Below, one piece after another: positions 7,822 through 16,623 of a stretch of 18,668 nt of DNA. The position numbers and the translations under genes are program-made. Within the stretch, counting starts at the first letter, position 1, and each line of letters starts with the position of its first letter. Where the stretch lies: NCBI GenBank assembly GCA_003265885.1, contig QFBQ01000028.1, positions 1 through 18,668 of the forward strand, written 5' to 3'. The notes below the pieces were generated by a model. That model did no database searches and was not told the DNA's origin. It worked only from the letters and a program-made list of their open reading frames with translations. The DNA comes from Candidatus Marinamargulisbacteria bacterium SCGC AG-343-D04. Its GTDB lineage: Bacteria; Margulisbacteria; Marinamargulisbacteria; GCA-2716485; GCA-002719695.

Positions 7822-9213
7822 TTATTGAAAAATGGTGTTTGCAATACCTTTTGTTGTCAGAATATAAAATACGAAGCCTGCTGAATGATCAGTTAAGGTT
7901 CCTGCTGTGTAAGCGGTCGCCATTCCTACACTGGGATCTATCAATGCAATATTTCCTCCTATGGCTGCAGAGGTAGCTGTTCCAATTGTTGTCATATGAT
8001 GAACGGCGACTTCTGAGTTTTCAATAGGAACCGTATTATCTGCATTTAAGTGAAGAATATAATATGGTAGTAATGGACCAGGGTTATAATTGTAAACATC
8101 ATTATCATTGAGTTTTTCATAAAAACCGCTGGCAGTGGCTGTGTCTAAAACTCTGTCTGTAGAATAATCTGCTAAGGCGGCAGTTATTTCAGCTTTGAAA
8201 TTATCAGCAATCATTAAATTTGGAGTAGAGGGTAAATCTGCACTAATATCTCCAAGACTTTTGGTTTTAGTATCTAGGTCTGTAAAGGCACTGGCATACT
8301 CTGGTTTTACGAATGAGGTGACATTTGTTGTGATTGAATAAGCGTTGTTATAAGCATAAAGTAAAAAAGGCAGAAAAGCTGGAGTAGGGTAATTAGTTGA
8401 ATTAAGCATGGTATTTGCCATAGAGACAGAGAGATCGCAAGGAGGAGACCCAGGGATTACACCCACAATTTTATTGACTATTGTGGGATAACTAGATGAA
8501 TTGTTTACTAATTCTTTATGAGTAGCCATGGTGGCATACCCCCCTTCTGAATACCCTGTAATAATGAGTTTATCACTCATAGTAAATTCAGTGACACTTG
8601 AGTTTTCTAAGGCTTGGGTTGCTAAAACGGCATCAATTGAAGCACTTGCGAGTGTTCCTGCATGAATATAAGGATGTAATTCGGAGGAGGCTCCGAAACC
8701 AAGATAGTCGGGCATGATAACGATTTTTCCTTCAGAAGCAAGTGCTATTGCGAAGGCGTTTTCTCCTTCTACAGTATGAGTTGTTAAAGCTGGGTTTGTT
8801 GTATTATATGATATGGAAGCATAGGTAGGTCTATCATTATCTATACTTGTTGATCCGTGTAGATATAATAGGGTGTTAACATTAGTATTTGTACTAGGTA
8901 CAAACACGGCTGCAGAGGCTAATGTTGAATTTCCGTTAGCATCTGTTGTGGTATAGGTAATATTATATTGATTTACATCATATGAGGCTGTAAAACCTGA
9001 AGCTTGTCCTATTGTCGTGTCAATTCCAGCAATAATTAGGGGGACTACAGAACTTTTTAAATAGTTGTATTGAGCAGTAATGGAATCTAAATTTCCTGAA
9101 GTTATGGTCGTATCAGTGGTATCTTCGGATAAACCTCCGCAGCTTATCAACATGCAACATAGTAAAGATGAAATCGTAAAAAAAAGAACTTTTTTACCTA
9201 TGTTTTTTATCAT
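7822..9213 (-). CDS. Lipoprotein alpha/beta hydrolase, secretory-lipase or esterase-like
   Basis: The N-terminus is a lipoprotein signal with lipobox LISC (Cys25) followed by GG, so the mature protein of 439 residues is lipid-anchored, probably in the outer membrane. The alpha/beta hydrolase fold shows an oxyanion HG (LLYLHGSTS, 115-123), the nucleophile elbow GYSEGG (Ser222), acid ILHLNADNTVP (Asp392) and base DHSAG (His443), a complete triad in the right order. MPDYLGFGAS and HPYIHAGTLASASIDA resemble the secretory-lipase (LIP) family and related bacterial lipoprotein hydrolases. Likely substrates are esters such as triglycerides or polyesters; which one cannot be read. It is the first gene of the operon with the barrel protein, fadD and TPR protein. 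AAGGAGG lies 9 bases before the ATG, and a promoter and palindrome lie just upstream. Confidence 0.85.
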   Translation of the reverse strand: MIKNIGKKVLFFTISSLLCCMLISCGGLSEDTTDTTITSGNLDSITAQYNYLKSSVVPLIIAGIDTTIGQASGFTASYDVNQYNITYTTTDANGNSTLASAAVFVPSTNTNVNTLLYLHGSTSIDNDRPTYASISYNTTNPALTTHTVEGENAFAIALASEGKIVIMPDYLGFGASSELHPYIHAGTLASASIDAVLATQALENSSVTEFTMSDKLIITGYSEGGYATMATHKELVNNSSSYPTIVNKIVGVIPGSPPCDLSVSMANTMLNSTNYPTPAFLPFLLYAYNNAYSITTNVTSFVKPEYASAFTDLDTKTKSLGDISADLPSTPNLMIADNFKAEITAALADYSTDRVLDTATASGFYEKLNDNDVYNYNPGPLLPYYILHLNADNTVPIENSEVAVHHMTTIGTATSAAIGGNIALIDPSVGMATAYTAGTLTDHSAGFVFYILTTKGIANTIFQ

Positions 9214-9222
9214 GATAACGCG

Positions 9223-9229
9223 CCTCCTT
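9223..9229 (-). promoter_or_regulatory. Strong ribosome binding site of the hydrolase gene
   Basis: The minus strand reads AAGGAGG nine bases before the ATG at 9213, which fixes the start at the lipoprotein signal peptide. Confidence 0.7.
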
Positions 9230-9238
9230 TTTATGTCT

Positions 9239-9285
9239 ACTTGTTATCAAGTACCGTATAACTACCCATAATTAATATTTTTCAA
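9239..9285 (-). promoter_or_regulatory. Candidate promoter and operator of the lipase-fadD operon
   Basis: On the minus strand TTGAAA (9280-9285) and TATACG (9255-9260) could be -35 and -10 boxes, with a long spacer of 19 bases. The predicted transcription start, near 9248, falls inside the palindrome ACTTG-TTAT-CAAGT (9239-9252), a position typical of a repressor operator. The match to sigma-70 is moderate and the regulator is unknown. The remaining gap to 9421 holds AT-rich sequence and the leader of the 9422 gene and nothing else I recognise. Confidence 0.35.
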
Positions 9286-9421
9286 ACATTTTATATATTT
9301 ATTTTGAGATATATAATTGATAGTAACAGAAAAGTTAAGATAATCAAAAAAAATAAAATGCATGTTTTTGTTTTTATTATTCGTTATTGTTGATGTAAAC
9401 TAAAATGGAAGGTGGTGAAGT

Positions 9422-9766
9422 ATGTCAGGAATTGGTGGTGTAGATTCTCAAGGCCCACAGCTAGGAGGATCTGGATCTAAGGATTATAGTAATCCAGAAA
9501 ATTTGATATTTTCTGAAATGTTTGCAGAGGTTTTATCTGATGAATTTGATGTAAGCTCGAAGAAACGTAAGAGTGGGGCCTTTAAACCCACATTAAGTCA
9601 GGAGTTTAATAATCATATTCCTAATGTTATGCCAATGGGTATTTCTAATGTTAGTTCTACTGATTCGAAAGCTGAGGTTTCTTTTGGTGTTTCAGATAAC
9701 AGAGTATTGCAGTTAAATGATCTGTTGAATAAGACCTTAAAATTTGAATTGCCAGGATTACTTTAA
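9422..9766 (+). CDS. Small hypothetical protein, 114 residues
   Basis: I do not recognise this protein. The first 30 residues are Gly/Ser-rich and likely disordered (MSGIGGVDSQGPQLGGSGSK). Residues 30-45 may be helical (LIFSEMFAEVLSDEF), then a basic patch SSKKRKS, and the C-terminus NRVLQLNDLLNKTLKFELPGLL looks like a short amphipathic helix. There is no signal peptide, membrane segment or cysteine. That it is real is supported by the strong site AAGGTGG (9409-9415) before the ATG, by its own strand orientation between two minus-strand operons, and by the terminator directly after it. A disordered N-terminus would be compatible with a secreted or chaperone-bound protein, but there is no direct evidence for this. 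Confidence 0.65.
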   Translation: MSGIGGVDSQGPQLGGSGSKDYSNPENLIFSEMFAEVLSDEFDVSSKKRKSGAFKPTLSQEFNNHIPNVMPMGISNVSSTDSKAEVSFGVSDNRVLQLNDLLNKTLKFELPGLL

Positions 9767-9778
9767 TTTTTAATTAAT

Positions 9779-9833
9779 AAAAGACCATTTTTTTATTGTG
9801 TTTTTAATAGCACTAGTAAAGAAATGGTTTTTT
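9779..9833. terminator. Bidirectional terminator between convergent genes
   Basis: AAAAGACCATTTTTTT (9779-9794) pairs over 16 positions, two of them G-U on the plus strand, with AAAGAAATGGTTTTTT (9818-9833) around a 23-base loop. Each arm ends in T residues on its own strand, so it can serve both the 114-residue gene (plus) and the tamB-Omp85 operon (minus). Confidence 0.6.
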
Positions 9834-9839
9834 GTTGCT

Positions 9840-11540
9840 TTAAAAAAGTTGCCCTAATCCAAAATGTATGAAAATGTCACGGTCTCCTTTTGCAAAGTCA
9901 AAACGTATGGGGCCTAGAGGTGTGATGTATCGAAAACCAGTTCCATATCCGATATGGAGTTCATTAAGGTTTAGGCTAGAATCAAAGGCATTTCCAATAT
10001 CATAAAAAAGGATACTTTGAATAGTGGGTGTCCAGTTATATCGAATTTCAGTGTTGATCACACATTTTCTTATGCCGCTAAAGGGGGATTGCAGTTCATT
10101 ATATCCTCGTATGGATGTAGATCCACCAATAATAAAATATTCATTTTCGAAGGATTTATCAATATCTTTATTGGGGTAATATATCCCTGCTTGTACTCTT
10201 AGTGCTAAAACGGTGGAGGAGGATAAGGATTTAAATGTTGAGGCCGAGGATGATACTTGGCTGAAGGATAATCCGCCTAAGTCGATAGGGCCTAATGGAC
10301 CTCCTTTTTCATATGTGAACTCTATAGAATTTCCTTTTTTCGGGTTGTTGTAGTTTAAAATCGAGCTGTATTTTATATTTATTTCTATAGAGTTTAGATC
10401 GTAGTCTGGAATATTATCTTCACTATTTATTTGAGATACGGATTCTTTTTTTAGAGATGTTGTTGTTGAAAAGTTGCGAGATAAGGGGACGGTAACAGAT
10501 AAGGATGCTCCAGTTCTATTACTGGCGGTTATGTCATTATCAATGATTTCTTGCTTTTCTTTGTCATAATAACTTACGCTTGTGTTTAAGTTATATCGGT
10601 TAAATAGCCAGGGTTGTGTGTAGTTTATGATATAACTGTTAAAATTAAGGGAATCATTTTTGTATTCCATTTGGGTTTTTAGAGATAATAGGTCACTTTT
10701 TATGATGTTGTGGTTTCGGATGCTACTTATAAACCCGATATACTTATTTTGATCTTGTTCGACTCCCATTATAATTCGGTTTGATTTTTTTTCTATAACA
10801 GAAAATAGGATGTTAATTTTATTTGGATTTGAACTTTTTTCGAATGTTGGGTTTGAAATATGGCTGAAATAACCTAGTCGTAATACTTTTTCTCTGTCTT
10901 TTCTTATATCTTTTGAATTGAATACTTTTCCGGGTTGTTGAGAAAATTCTCTGATTATAATGCGTCTGTCTATTTTATGTAGCCCTGAAAACTGTATAGA
11001 TTCTATTTTTCCTTCTAATGTGTTGATGATTAATGTGTTTGTTTTTTTGTTGAAGTCTATGGAGGAAATGTTGAAAAAGTCGAAGCCTTTTTCCTTTAAT
11101 GTTTGTGTGATGTGATCTTTTTTTTGATTTAAAGATAGCGAGTTAAATGGGGAATTTATTTCGGATGAAAAGGTTGAGTAAATTAGTTTATTAATTTTCT
11201 TGTGTGATGTATGTACTTGTAGATGTTTGATTACTTCATTTTCTTTGCACACGATGGTGAGCACATGCATGTTGTCGGAGGTAATGGATTCTGCTTTTAT
11301 AGAAGAAAAAAATCCTGTTGTATATATTTTTTTTATGTCATTACTTAATTCAGATGCTTTTAAAAAATGTTTGGGTTTTGTTTCAAGGGACAATGCTTGG
11401 ATAGATTCTTTTGTTTTTTTTGAATTTAAACCTATGATTTGTATGTCATCGATAAAGGAGTTGAAATCAATGTTTTCTGCATAATTAAAAGATAGTAACG
11501 ACAGTAGTATATAGAGAAAAAATATTTTTTTAATATTCAT
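9840..11540 (-). CDS. Omp85-family outer membrane assembly protein (TamA/BamA-like)
   Basis: A 566-residue protein with a signal peptide (MNIKKIFFLYILLSLLSFNYA). Three POTRA domains follow at about 30-102, 103-177 and 178-251; the last has the typical GKVFNSKDIRKDREKVLRLG then GYF. The Omp85 barrel covers about 255-566, with the loop-6 motif GGSTSIRGYNE (Arg478 in IRGY), the C-terminal block LGPIRFDFAKG and a final Phe (GLGQLF). Such proteins insert or help assemble beta-barrel proteins, or lipids and proteins with TamB. Three POTRAs and adjacency to tamB favour the TamA role, but in many diderm phyla the sole BamA sits here, so the symbol is left open. It overlaps tamB by 11 bases (stop at 11530, start at 11540), with AGGT as ribosome site, which suggests coupling. 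Confidence 0.88.
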   Translation of the reverse strand: MNIKKIFFLYILLSLLSFNYAENIDFNSFIDDIQIIGLNSKKTKESIQALSLETKPKHFLKASELSNDIKKIYTTGFFSSIKAESITSDNMHVLTIVCKENEVIKHLQVHTSHKKINKLIYSTFSSEINSPFNSLSLNQKKDHITQTLKEKGFDFFNISSIDFNKKTNTLIINTLEGKIESIQFSGLHKIDRRIIIREFSQQPGKVFNSKDIRKDREKVLRLGYFSHISNPTFEKSSNPNKINILFSVIEKKSNRIIMGVEQDQNKYIGFISSIRNHNIIKSDLLSLKTQMEYKNDSLNFNSYIINYTQPWLFNRYNLNTSVSYYDKEKQEIIDNDITASNRTGASLSVTVPLSRNFSTTTSLKKESVSQINSEDNIPDYDLNSIEINIKYSSILNYNNPKKGNSIEFTYEKGGPLGPIDLGGLSFSQVSSSASTFKSLSSSTVLALRVQAGIYYPNKDIDKSFENEYFIIGGSTSIRGYNELQSPFSGIRKCVINTEIRYNWTPTIQSILFYDIGNAFDSSLNLNELHIGYGTGFRYITPLGPIRFDFAKGDRDIFIHFGLGQLF

Positions 11541-14500
11541 ATTGATACCTCATGGAAAGTTTTGATTGGTATGTGTCAAGTTCAGTTTCACTTTTATAAT
11601 TGGTTAAGTTTAGAGATAAATTTCTATTTTTAAGTAAAAAATAAGATAATTCTATTTCAGATACTTCTAGTGATTTCTGTTCAGAATCTTTTTCTTTATT
11701 GCTTAAATCAATATCTGTTTTTAGACGAAGAATTAATCTGTTGGATATGATATTTTTAATAAATTGTATTCCTACATAATCTTCGGTTCCTCCAAATAGT
11801 TTTTGACCTACATTGTAATCAATTTTTAAGTCGTTTAATCCGATTTGTCTGGAGATGTTTTTTTCGAAAGGTTTTAATATGCTTCTTCGAATAAACGTGT
11901 TAATTTGATTTTTTGTAATGGTTGTTATTAATTCATTTGAAGCGGTTTCTTGATAGAGTTCGGGGATTAGAATTTGAATGAGTTCTGTAATTTCAGAATC
12001 ATCTAGGGAGCTTTCTGTCAGGACGTCGTTGGAGATGTTATATTGGTTTATAAAAGTTAGTTCAGATGCGTTAATTGGGGTTTTGCTATTACTTTCGTAA
12101 ATGTCAAAGGTGATTTCGTTTAAATTAGAAAGATTGTCATCAATGGACATTATGATATGAGTAAATGTTTTTTGAATGTTTTCTGTTGCAGATGTTTCAT
12201 TTTCAATAATGGTAAGAGATTTTAGAGATAATTTTGGAGAGATTGTAGCAGTATTATCAGGGTTTATGCTACTTTCTAGTGTGATTGAATTATCTAAAAT
12301 GGATTCGTTTTTTTGTGATAAATAGAGTTGTTGTTCTTTTTCGTTAATGATGTCAAAACTCCTATTGAGGAGACTGATGTTTCCTTCTTTGATGGTCACT
12401 TTATTTGTGAATTGTAATTGATTAATATTTCCTTGAATGATAATGGGTTCAATAGTGGGTTGAAATTCTAAGTCTGCGGAGATACCCAGTAAGTTATTTC
12501 CAAATAATGGACCTTCCATTGAGATGTTCTTTTTTAGGTTGAGCAAGATATCCATGTTGAGGGGAGTTGAATGGGATTTTGGTTTAGATGTAAATGATAA
12601 TGAGGCATCTTCAACTGTAAATTCAGACTTTAATGTGGGGTAGTTTAGGGATTCCTTTTCATAAATAGACAAGGCGTTTTTTGTTTGAAGGGGGATGACT
12701 ACATGTCCGTTTAATGAGCTGTTTTCAAGTGTTAAAGGACCTTTGTATGTATCATTATTGATATGAATAGTTTCTTTGTCTATTGTTAAATTGACATTAG
12801 AAACAAGGTAGTCTAGCTTGGATAAATTTAATTGATCGAGAAAAATATTACCCGAGAGTTTTAAATGATTGGAAGGAGAAATAGGGTTTTTGGTTTTGAT
12901 CAATATTTCTAAATCAGATAGAGAGATATTATTTTGGTTTACAGAAAATTTGGGAGATTTAATGGTGATGGAATCGGTATATATATCATCGTTAAATGTG
13001 ATATGATAATGAAGATTTTGGTTTTTTGATCCTTCAGTAATTATAGGGTTTTCTAATGTTCCTGAAATATTGAACATTAAATTTTGCTTACTTGAAATAT
13101 TCTTCCATTGTTTGTTTATGATTGCGATGTTTTTACTGTTATCTTTGTTTAAATTAACGGATAGATTTATAGGGTGCGGGCCTTTTTTTGTTTTTAGTAT
13201 AGGAAGAGAAATGTTGCCTTTAATTAAGTTCGAGGGATCTTTTTCATTGTTTGATAATGATAGACTTTTAATGTTTAAGATGTTTTTGTTTGTGTAAGAT
13301 CCAGTGAATATACTTTTGTTAATGGGAGTCGAATTGATTATGGAATCGTTTAATTGGATGTTAAAAAAAGATGCATTTTTGTTGTTCTTAAAATTCCATT
13401 TTGTTTTTTTGGCAGATATCTTATTTATTTCAAATTTATCTATAGACAGAGAGCCGGAAATGTAAGGGAGTTCTTGTGAGGACCCTTTGATAGATAGTGT
13501 TCCATTTGCAATTCCATGTTTTATCATAAAATTCTTTTTGGATTCTTTTTCAAATGTTGTCAGTTGATTTTTTATTTGTTCTCTAAATTGTATTTCTGAT
13601 GTTATGTTGTTTAGTGAATAAATGGGGATGAGGGATTTTTGATAGTGAGGAGATATGATCTCGATGGATGATGACTGTGAAGATAGATTGGAGGGTTTTT
13701 TTGTTAGAGATTGGATGTCGCTGATTACGCTTTGGAGAGATTGTAGAGGAAGATCTTTCAACGTTGATTGAATAGAATAAGATGATTCTTTTTTCTGATT
13801 TGTGTTGAGTGTTAGTGAACCTTTTAATGTCCCATTAGCTAAGCTTGAGGAAAATGTTGAGATATAGATTTTTTTTGGAGATAATTTTGTTTTAAATGTA
13901 GTGTTTTCAATGTGTTGGTTGTTAATGTTTAAGGACTTTGATTGAATTTTTCCTGAAAATAAATAGTTTTCTTTTTTTCCACTGAGTCTTCCTTCTAGTT
14001 GAATGTTTCCATTTAGGGGAAATGGGGGCTTTTTTATTTTTTCTATTTCTCTAATGTTAATGGCTGATTTTTGTGAGATGTTAAATGTATAGGAAAGATC
14101 TGTGTTGTTGATTGATCCGGAGGCAATGAGTTTGCTTAGTGGTGTTTTAAGGGTGATGTTTTTAATGCTTGTTTTGTTTTCTTCTATATGAAAAAGGCTA
14201 TTTATAGAATTTACTTTCAATTTTCCTATAGTTATTTTCTTTAAATTAATGGCTCCATTTCCAATAAGTTGTTTGGATTGTGATTGAGTGATATTTATTT
14301 TAGTTGTTAAATTGCCAGTAAATGGTTTTGCTATGTTTGGGATGTTTTGTGTTAGAAAAGGGATGTTGATAAGTTCGAAATTTTTAATGTTTATAGTGAG
14401 TTTCTGGAGTTTGTTTTTGTGGAAATGACCATTTAGATTAGCAAATCCTTTTTCTTTTTTTAGACTTAGGTTTTTTAAGTTTAATGATTCTTTATTATAG

Positions 14501-16554
14501 TGGCCGATAATACTGAGATTGTCGAAGGATTCCTTAAATAAATAAGGCTTTTCTATTGAAAGGTTTAATGTTGAGCTTATTTGTTTTAGGGTGTGGGGGA
14601 GAGATTGTTGTTGAGCTAATAAGGGAGCCTGAATATGGATGTCAAAATGGGTGTTGCTGGGATGAGTTTGAATAGGGTTGAAAGGATCATATGTGAGGAT
14701 GTTTTTTCCGTTTGAATGTACAGAAATATTGTTTTTAGAGGACAATGCGGTTATGTTGATAGCTTCGGCTCCGTTATTAATGAAAATGTTAGTGCTTGTG
14801 ATGGCGATAGCATTTTCTTTAATAGAATAAGAACCATTGATGATGTTTAAGGATTGATTATAAATTTTAGATTTGTCTCCTAAAATGTCGAATTTACCTT
14901 GAATATTTTTGAATGATCCTTGCGTGTTGATGGATAAATCTATACTTCCTGTTGCATTTAATTGAGTAGGTAGGATGGGGTTGAGGGGTATTTTTGAAAT
15001 GAATAATTTTCCTGTAATAAAGGGAGATTTTTCAGGATTGCTGACATTGATGGACCCGGTTAATAACCCATTAAATATGCTCCCTTTTGAGATAGAAAGA
15101 GATAGATCGTTTTGTTTATAGGATAGATCACTATATACATTTTTTAGTGGTAAATTTAAGCAGTGTAAAAGGTCGCTTTGGAGGTTTCCTTTTAATGTTG
15201 GAGATGATGTGTTTCCAGAAATGTTTAAATCTAGGATTATGGGGTTTTTGAGTTTTAGAGCTGTTAACTGTGGATATATGGTAGCGATTAAGTTACTGTT
15301 GAATGTAGGGGTTTTGAGTCTTAAAGAGGTCCACTTGTTGTTTTTGTGGAGAACTCCATCCAATATCAATGGGATGGTATTTAATTGACCGCTTAACTGA
15401 TTGATTTTAAGTATAAAACTTGGGTTTTTGAGTATTTTTTTGACTTGTTTTATTTCGGTTTTGGAGAAGAAATTAGTATTGTTTTGGACTAACTTTTTGG
15501 CATCTTTTGTAATGATGTTATGTTTGTCGATAATGTTATGGGATTCTAATTTAGAATAAAGACTCTTTATTTTTTTATCTGTCTTTGAGATTATTGAAGC
15601 GTGTAATGTGTCCTTAGAAATTATTCCTTGGGATAGAGTTATGTTCCCATTGATACTTGTTATTTTTTGTTCAAAAAATGGTGTTATCATGTTTGCATTT
15701 TTAATGTTGCAATTAATGTTGTGCCATAATACTAATTTGTCTTTTGTAGGATATTTTTTATGAGTAATAAAGCCTTTTATATCACTTTTCCCATCTAAGC
15801 TATGGTAGTTCTTGTTGGGAATGACATAGTTTCCCCATTTTTTGAGTTTCAAATCATTACATTTGAAGGTTATTTTATAATCAAAGGGATTTGAAACAAT
15901 AAAGCCTCCTATGATAAAAGGGTTATTTGTTTCTTTATGAGTTCCTTCTAGGTTTATGGTGCCATGGTTTTTTTTATTAAATAAAAGAGATCCATTGATG
16001 TTGTGAACGGTTGTCTCGAAGGCGATGGGGTGTGCTGTGTTTTTCCACCCTTTTTTATCAATATAGTTAAGTGTGAGGTTGTTTATATATATTTTTCCTG
16101 AAAAATTAAACGGTTTTTTACTGTGATCGGATTTTTTTTTAGATGTTATATTGAGCCATTTTCCATTCTGGTTTCGTAGGATGTTATATGAGCTATTTGT
16201 TAACACAATGTTATCGATAGCATTGGTTAAGTGGCCTTTATTAAATAAGAATTTGAAAAAATTATATTGAATTTTAACAAGTTCAATGGATGCGATTTCT
16301 ACTGAAGGGTCTTTTTTTGAGTGGCAGATGATATTGTCTATATAGATGTCGGAGTATAGATTTCCTCTTATATTTTGAAAGTTAGCTTCAATGTCTAATT
16401 TAGCTTGAATAGTGTTTAGTAGATATGATTTTGCATATTGTTGAGGAAGATTGCTAAATAAAAACAGTGAAACACAACTTATTGTAATTATTAGTGAAAA
16501 TAATAAAAACAATAGTAATAATTTGACACTAAAAATAAATTTATTTGGTTTCAT
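11530..16554 (-). CDS. tamB: TamB-like translocation and assembly module / AsmA-related lipid transport protein
   Basis: A 1674-residue protein, larger than E. coli TamB (1259). One N-terminal membrane anchor is seen at about residues 8-34 (KLLLLFLLFSLIITISCVSL), followed by a periplasmic body of repeating short beta strands (patterns like NISGNTSSPTLKGNLQ and GSINVSNPEKSPFITGKL), as in the hydrophobic groove of TamB/AsmA proteins that carry phospholipid between membranes. The C-terminal TamB domain (about 1300-1674) includes LFGGTEDYVGIQFIKNI and the final strands VSEIELSYFLLKNRNLSLNL and MRYQYEY, which engage the Omp85 partner. That partner gene overlaps its end. The sequence is rich in Lys, Asn, Ser and Ile, reflecting AT-rich codons. 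No clear Shine-Dalgarno precedes the ATG; the start is chosen for the basic N-terminus and anchor. Confidence 0.88.
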   Translation of the reverse strand: MKPNKFIFSVKLLLLFLLFSLIITISCVSLFLFSNLPQQYAKSYLLNTIQAKLDIEANFQNIRGNLYSDIYIDNIICHSKKDPSVEIASIELVKIQYNFFKFLFNKGHLTNAIDNIVLTNSSYNILRNQNGKWLNITSKKKSDHSKKPFNFSGKIYINNLTLNYIDKKGWKNTAHPIAFETTVHNINGSLLFNKKNHGTINLEGTHKETNNPFIIGGFIVSNPFDYKITFKCNDLKLKKWGNYVIPNKNYHSLDGKSDIKGFITHKKYPTKDKLVLWHNINCNIKNANMITPFFEQKITSINGNITLSQGIISKDTLHASIISKTDKKIKSLYSKLESHNIIDKHNIITKDAKKLVQNNTNFFSKTEIKQVKKILKNPSFILKINQLSGQLNTIPLILDGVLHKNNKWTSLRLKTPTFNSNLIATIYPQLTALKLKNPIILDLNISGNTSSPTLKGNLQSDLLHCLNLPLKNVYSDLSYKQNDLSLSISKGSIFNGLLTGSINVSNPEKSPFITGKLFISKIPLNPILPTQLNATGSIDLSINTQGSFKNIQGKFDILGDKSKIYNQSLNIINGSYSIKENAIAITSTNIFINNGAEAINITALSSKNNISVHSNGKNILTYDPFNPIQTHPSNTHFDIHIQAPLLAQQQSLPHTLKQISSTLNLSIEKPYLFKESFDNLSIIGHYNKESLNLKNLSLKKEKGFANLNGHFHKNKLQKLTINIKNFELINIPFLTQNIPNIAKPFTGNLTTKINITQSQSKQLIGNGAINLKKITIGKLKVNSINSLFHIEENKTSIKNITLKTPLSKLIASGSINNTDLSYTFNISQKSAINIREIEKIKKPPFPLNGNIQLEGRLSGKKENYLFSGKIQSKSLNINNQHIENTTFKTKLSPKKIYISTFSSSLANGTLKGSLTLNTNQKKESSYSIQSTLKDLPLQSLQSVISDIQSLTKKPSNLSSQSSSIEIISPHYQKSLIPIYSLNNITSEIQFREQIKNQLTTFEKESKKNFMIKHGIANGTLSIKGSSQELPYISGSLSIDKFEINKISAKKTKWNFKNNKNASFFNIQLNDSIINSTPINKSIFTGSYTNKNILNIKSLSLSNNEKDPSNLIKGNISLPILKTKKGPHPINLSVNLNKDNSKNIAIINKQWKNISSKQNLMFNISGTLENPIITEGSKNQNLHYHITFNDDIYTDSITIKSPKFSVNQNNISLSDLEILIKTKNPISPSNHLKLSGNIFLDQLNLSKLDYLVSNVNLTIDKETIHINNDTYKGPLTLENSSLNGHVVIPLQTKNALSIYEKESLNYPTLKSEFTVEDASLSFTSKPKSHSTPLNMDILLNLKKNISMEGPLFGNNLLGISADLEFQPTIEPIIIQGNINQLQFTNKVTIKEGNISLLNRSFDIINEKEQQLYLSQKNESILDNSITLESSINPDNTATISPKLSLKSLTIIENETSATENIQKTFTHIIMSIDDNLSNLNEITFDIYESNSKTPINASELTFINQYNISNDVLTESSLDDSEITELIQILIPELYQETASNELITTITKNQINTFIRRSILKPFEKNISRQIGLNDLKIDYNVGQKLFGGTEDYVGIQFIKNIISNRLILRLKTDIDLSNKEKDSEQKSLEVSEIELSYFLLKNRNLSLNLTNYKSETELDTYQSKLSMRYQYEY

Positions 16555-16563
16555 TTATATATG

Positions 16564-16592
16564 CATTGCTACTAACTATAAGTATAGCAGTG
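16564..16592 (-). promoter_or_regulatory. Possible internal promoter and hairpin ahead of tamB
   Basis: In the 69-base gap between apgM and tamB the minus strand has TG-C-TATACT (16581-16589), an extended -10 element that would start transcription about 20 bases before the ATG. The same stretch forms an 8-bp stem (16564-16571 with 16585-16592, one G-T). No T-run follows, so I do not call it a terminator. tamB may thus be transcribed both with the upstream genes and alone. Confidence 0.3.
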
Positions 16593-16623
16593 ATGATATG
16601 TGTCAGCTAGTAATTAACGCTAT

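Noticed and set aside
9080..9271. 63-codon plus-strand frame over the start of the hydrolase gene
   Set aside because: Antisense to the signal peptide region and promoter of a gene with complete lipobox and strong ribosome site.
16564..16592. Hairpin between apgM and tamB as a terminator
   Set aside because: The stem has only 8 bp with a wobble pair and no T-run follows on the minus strand before the tamB start.
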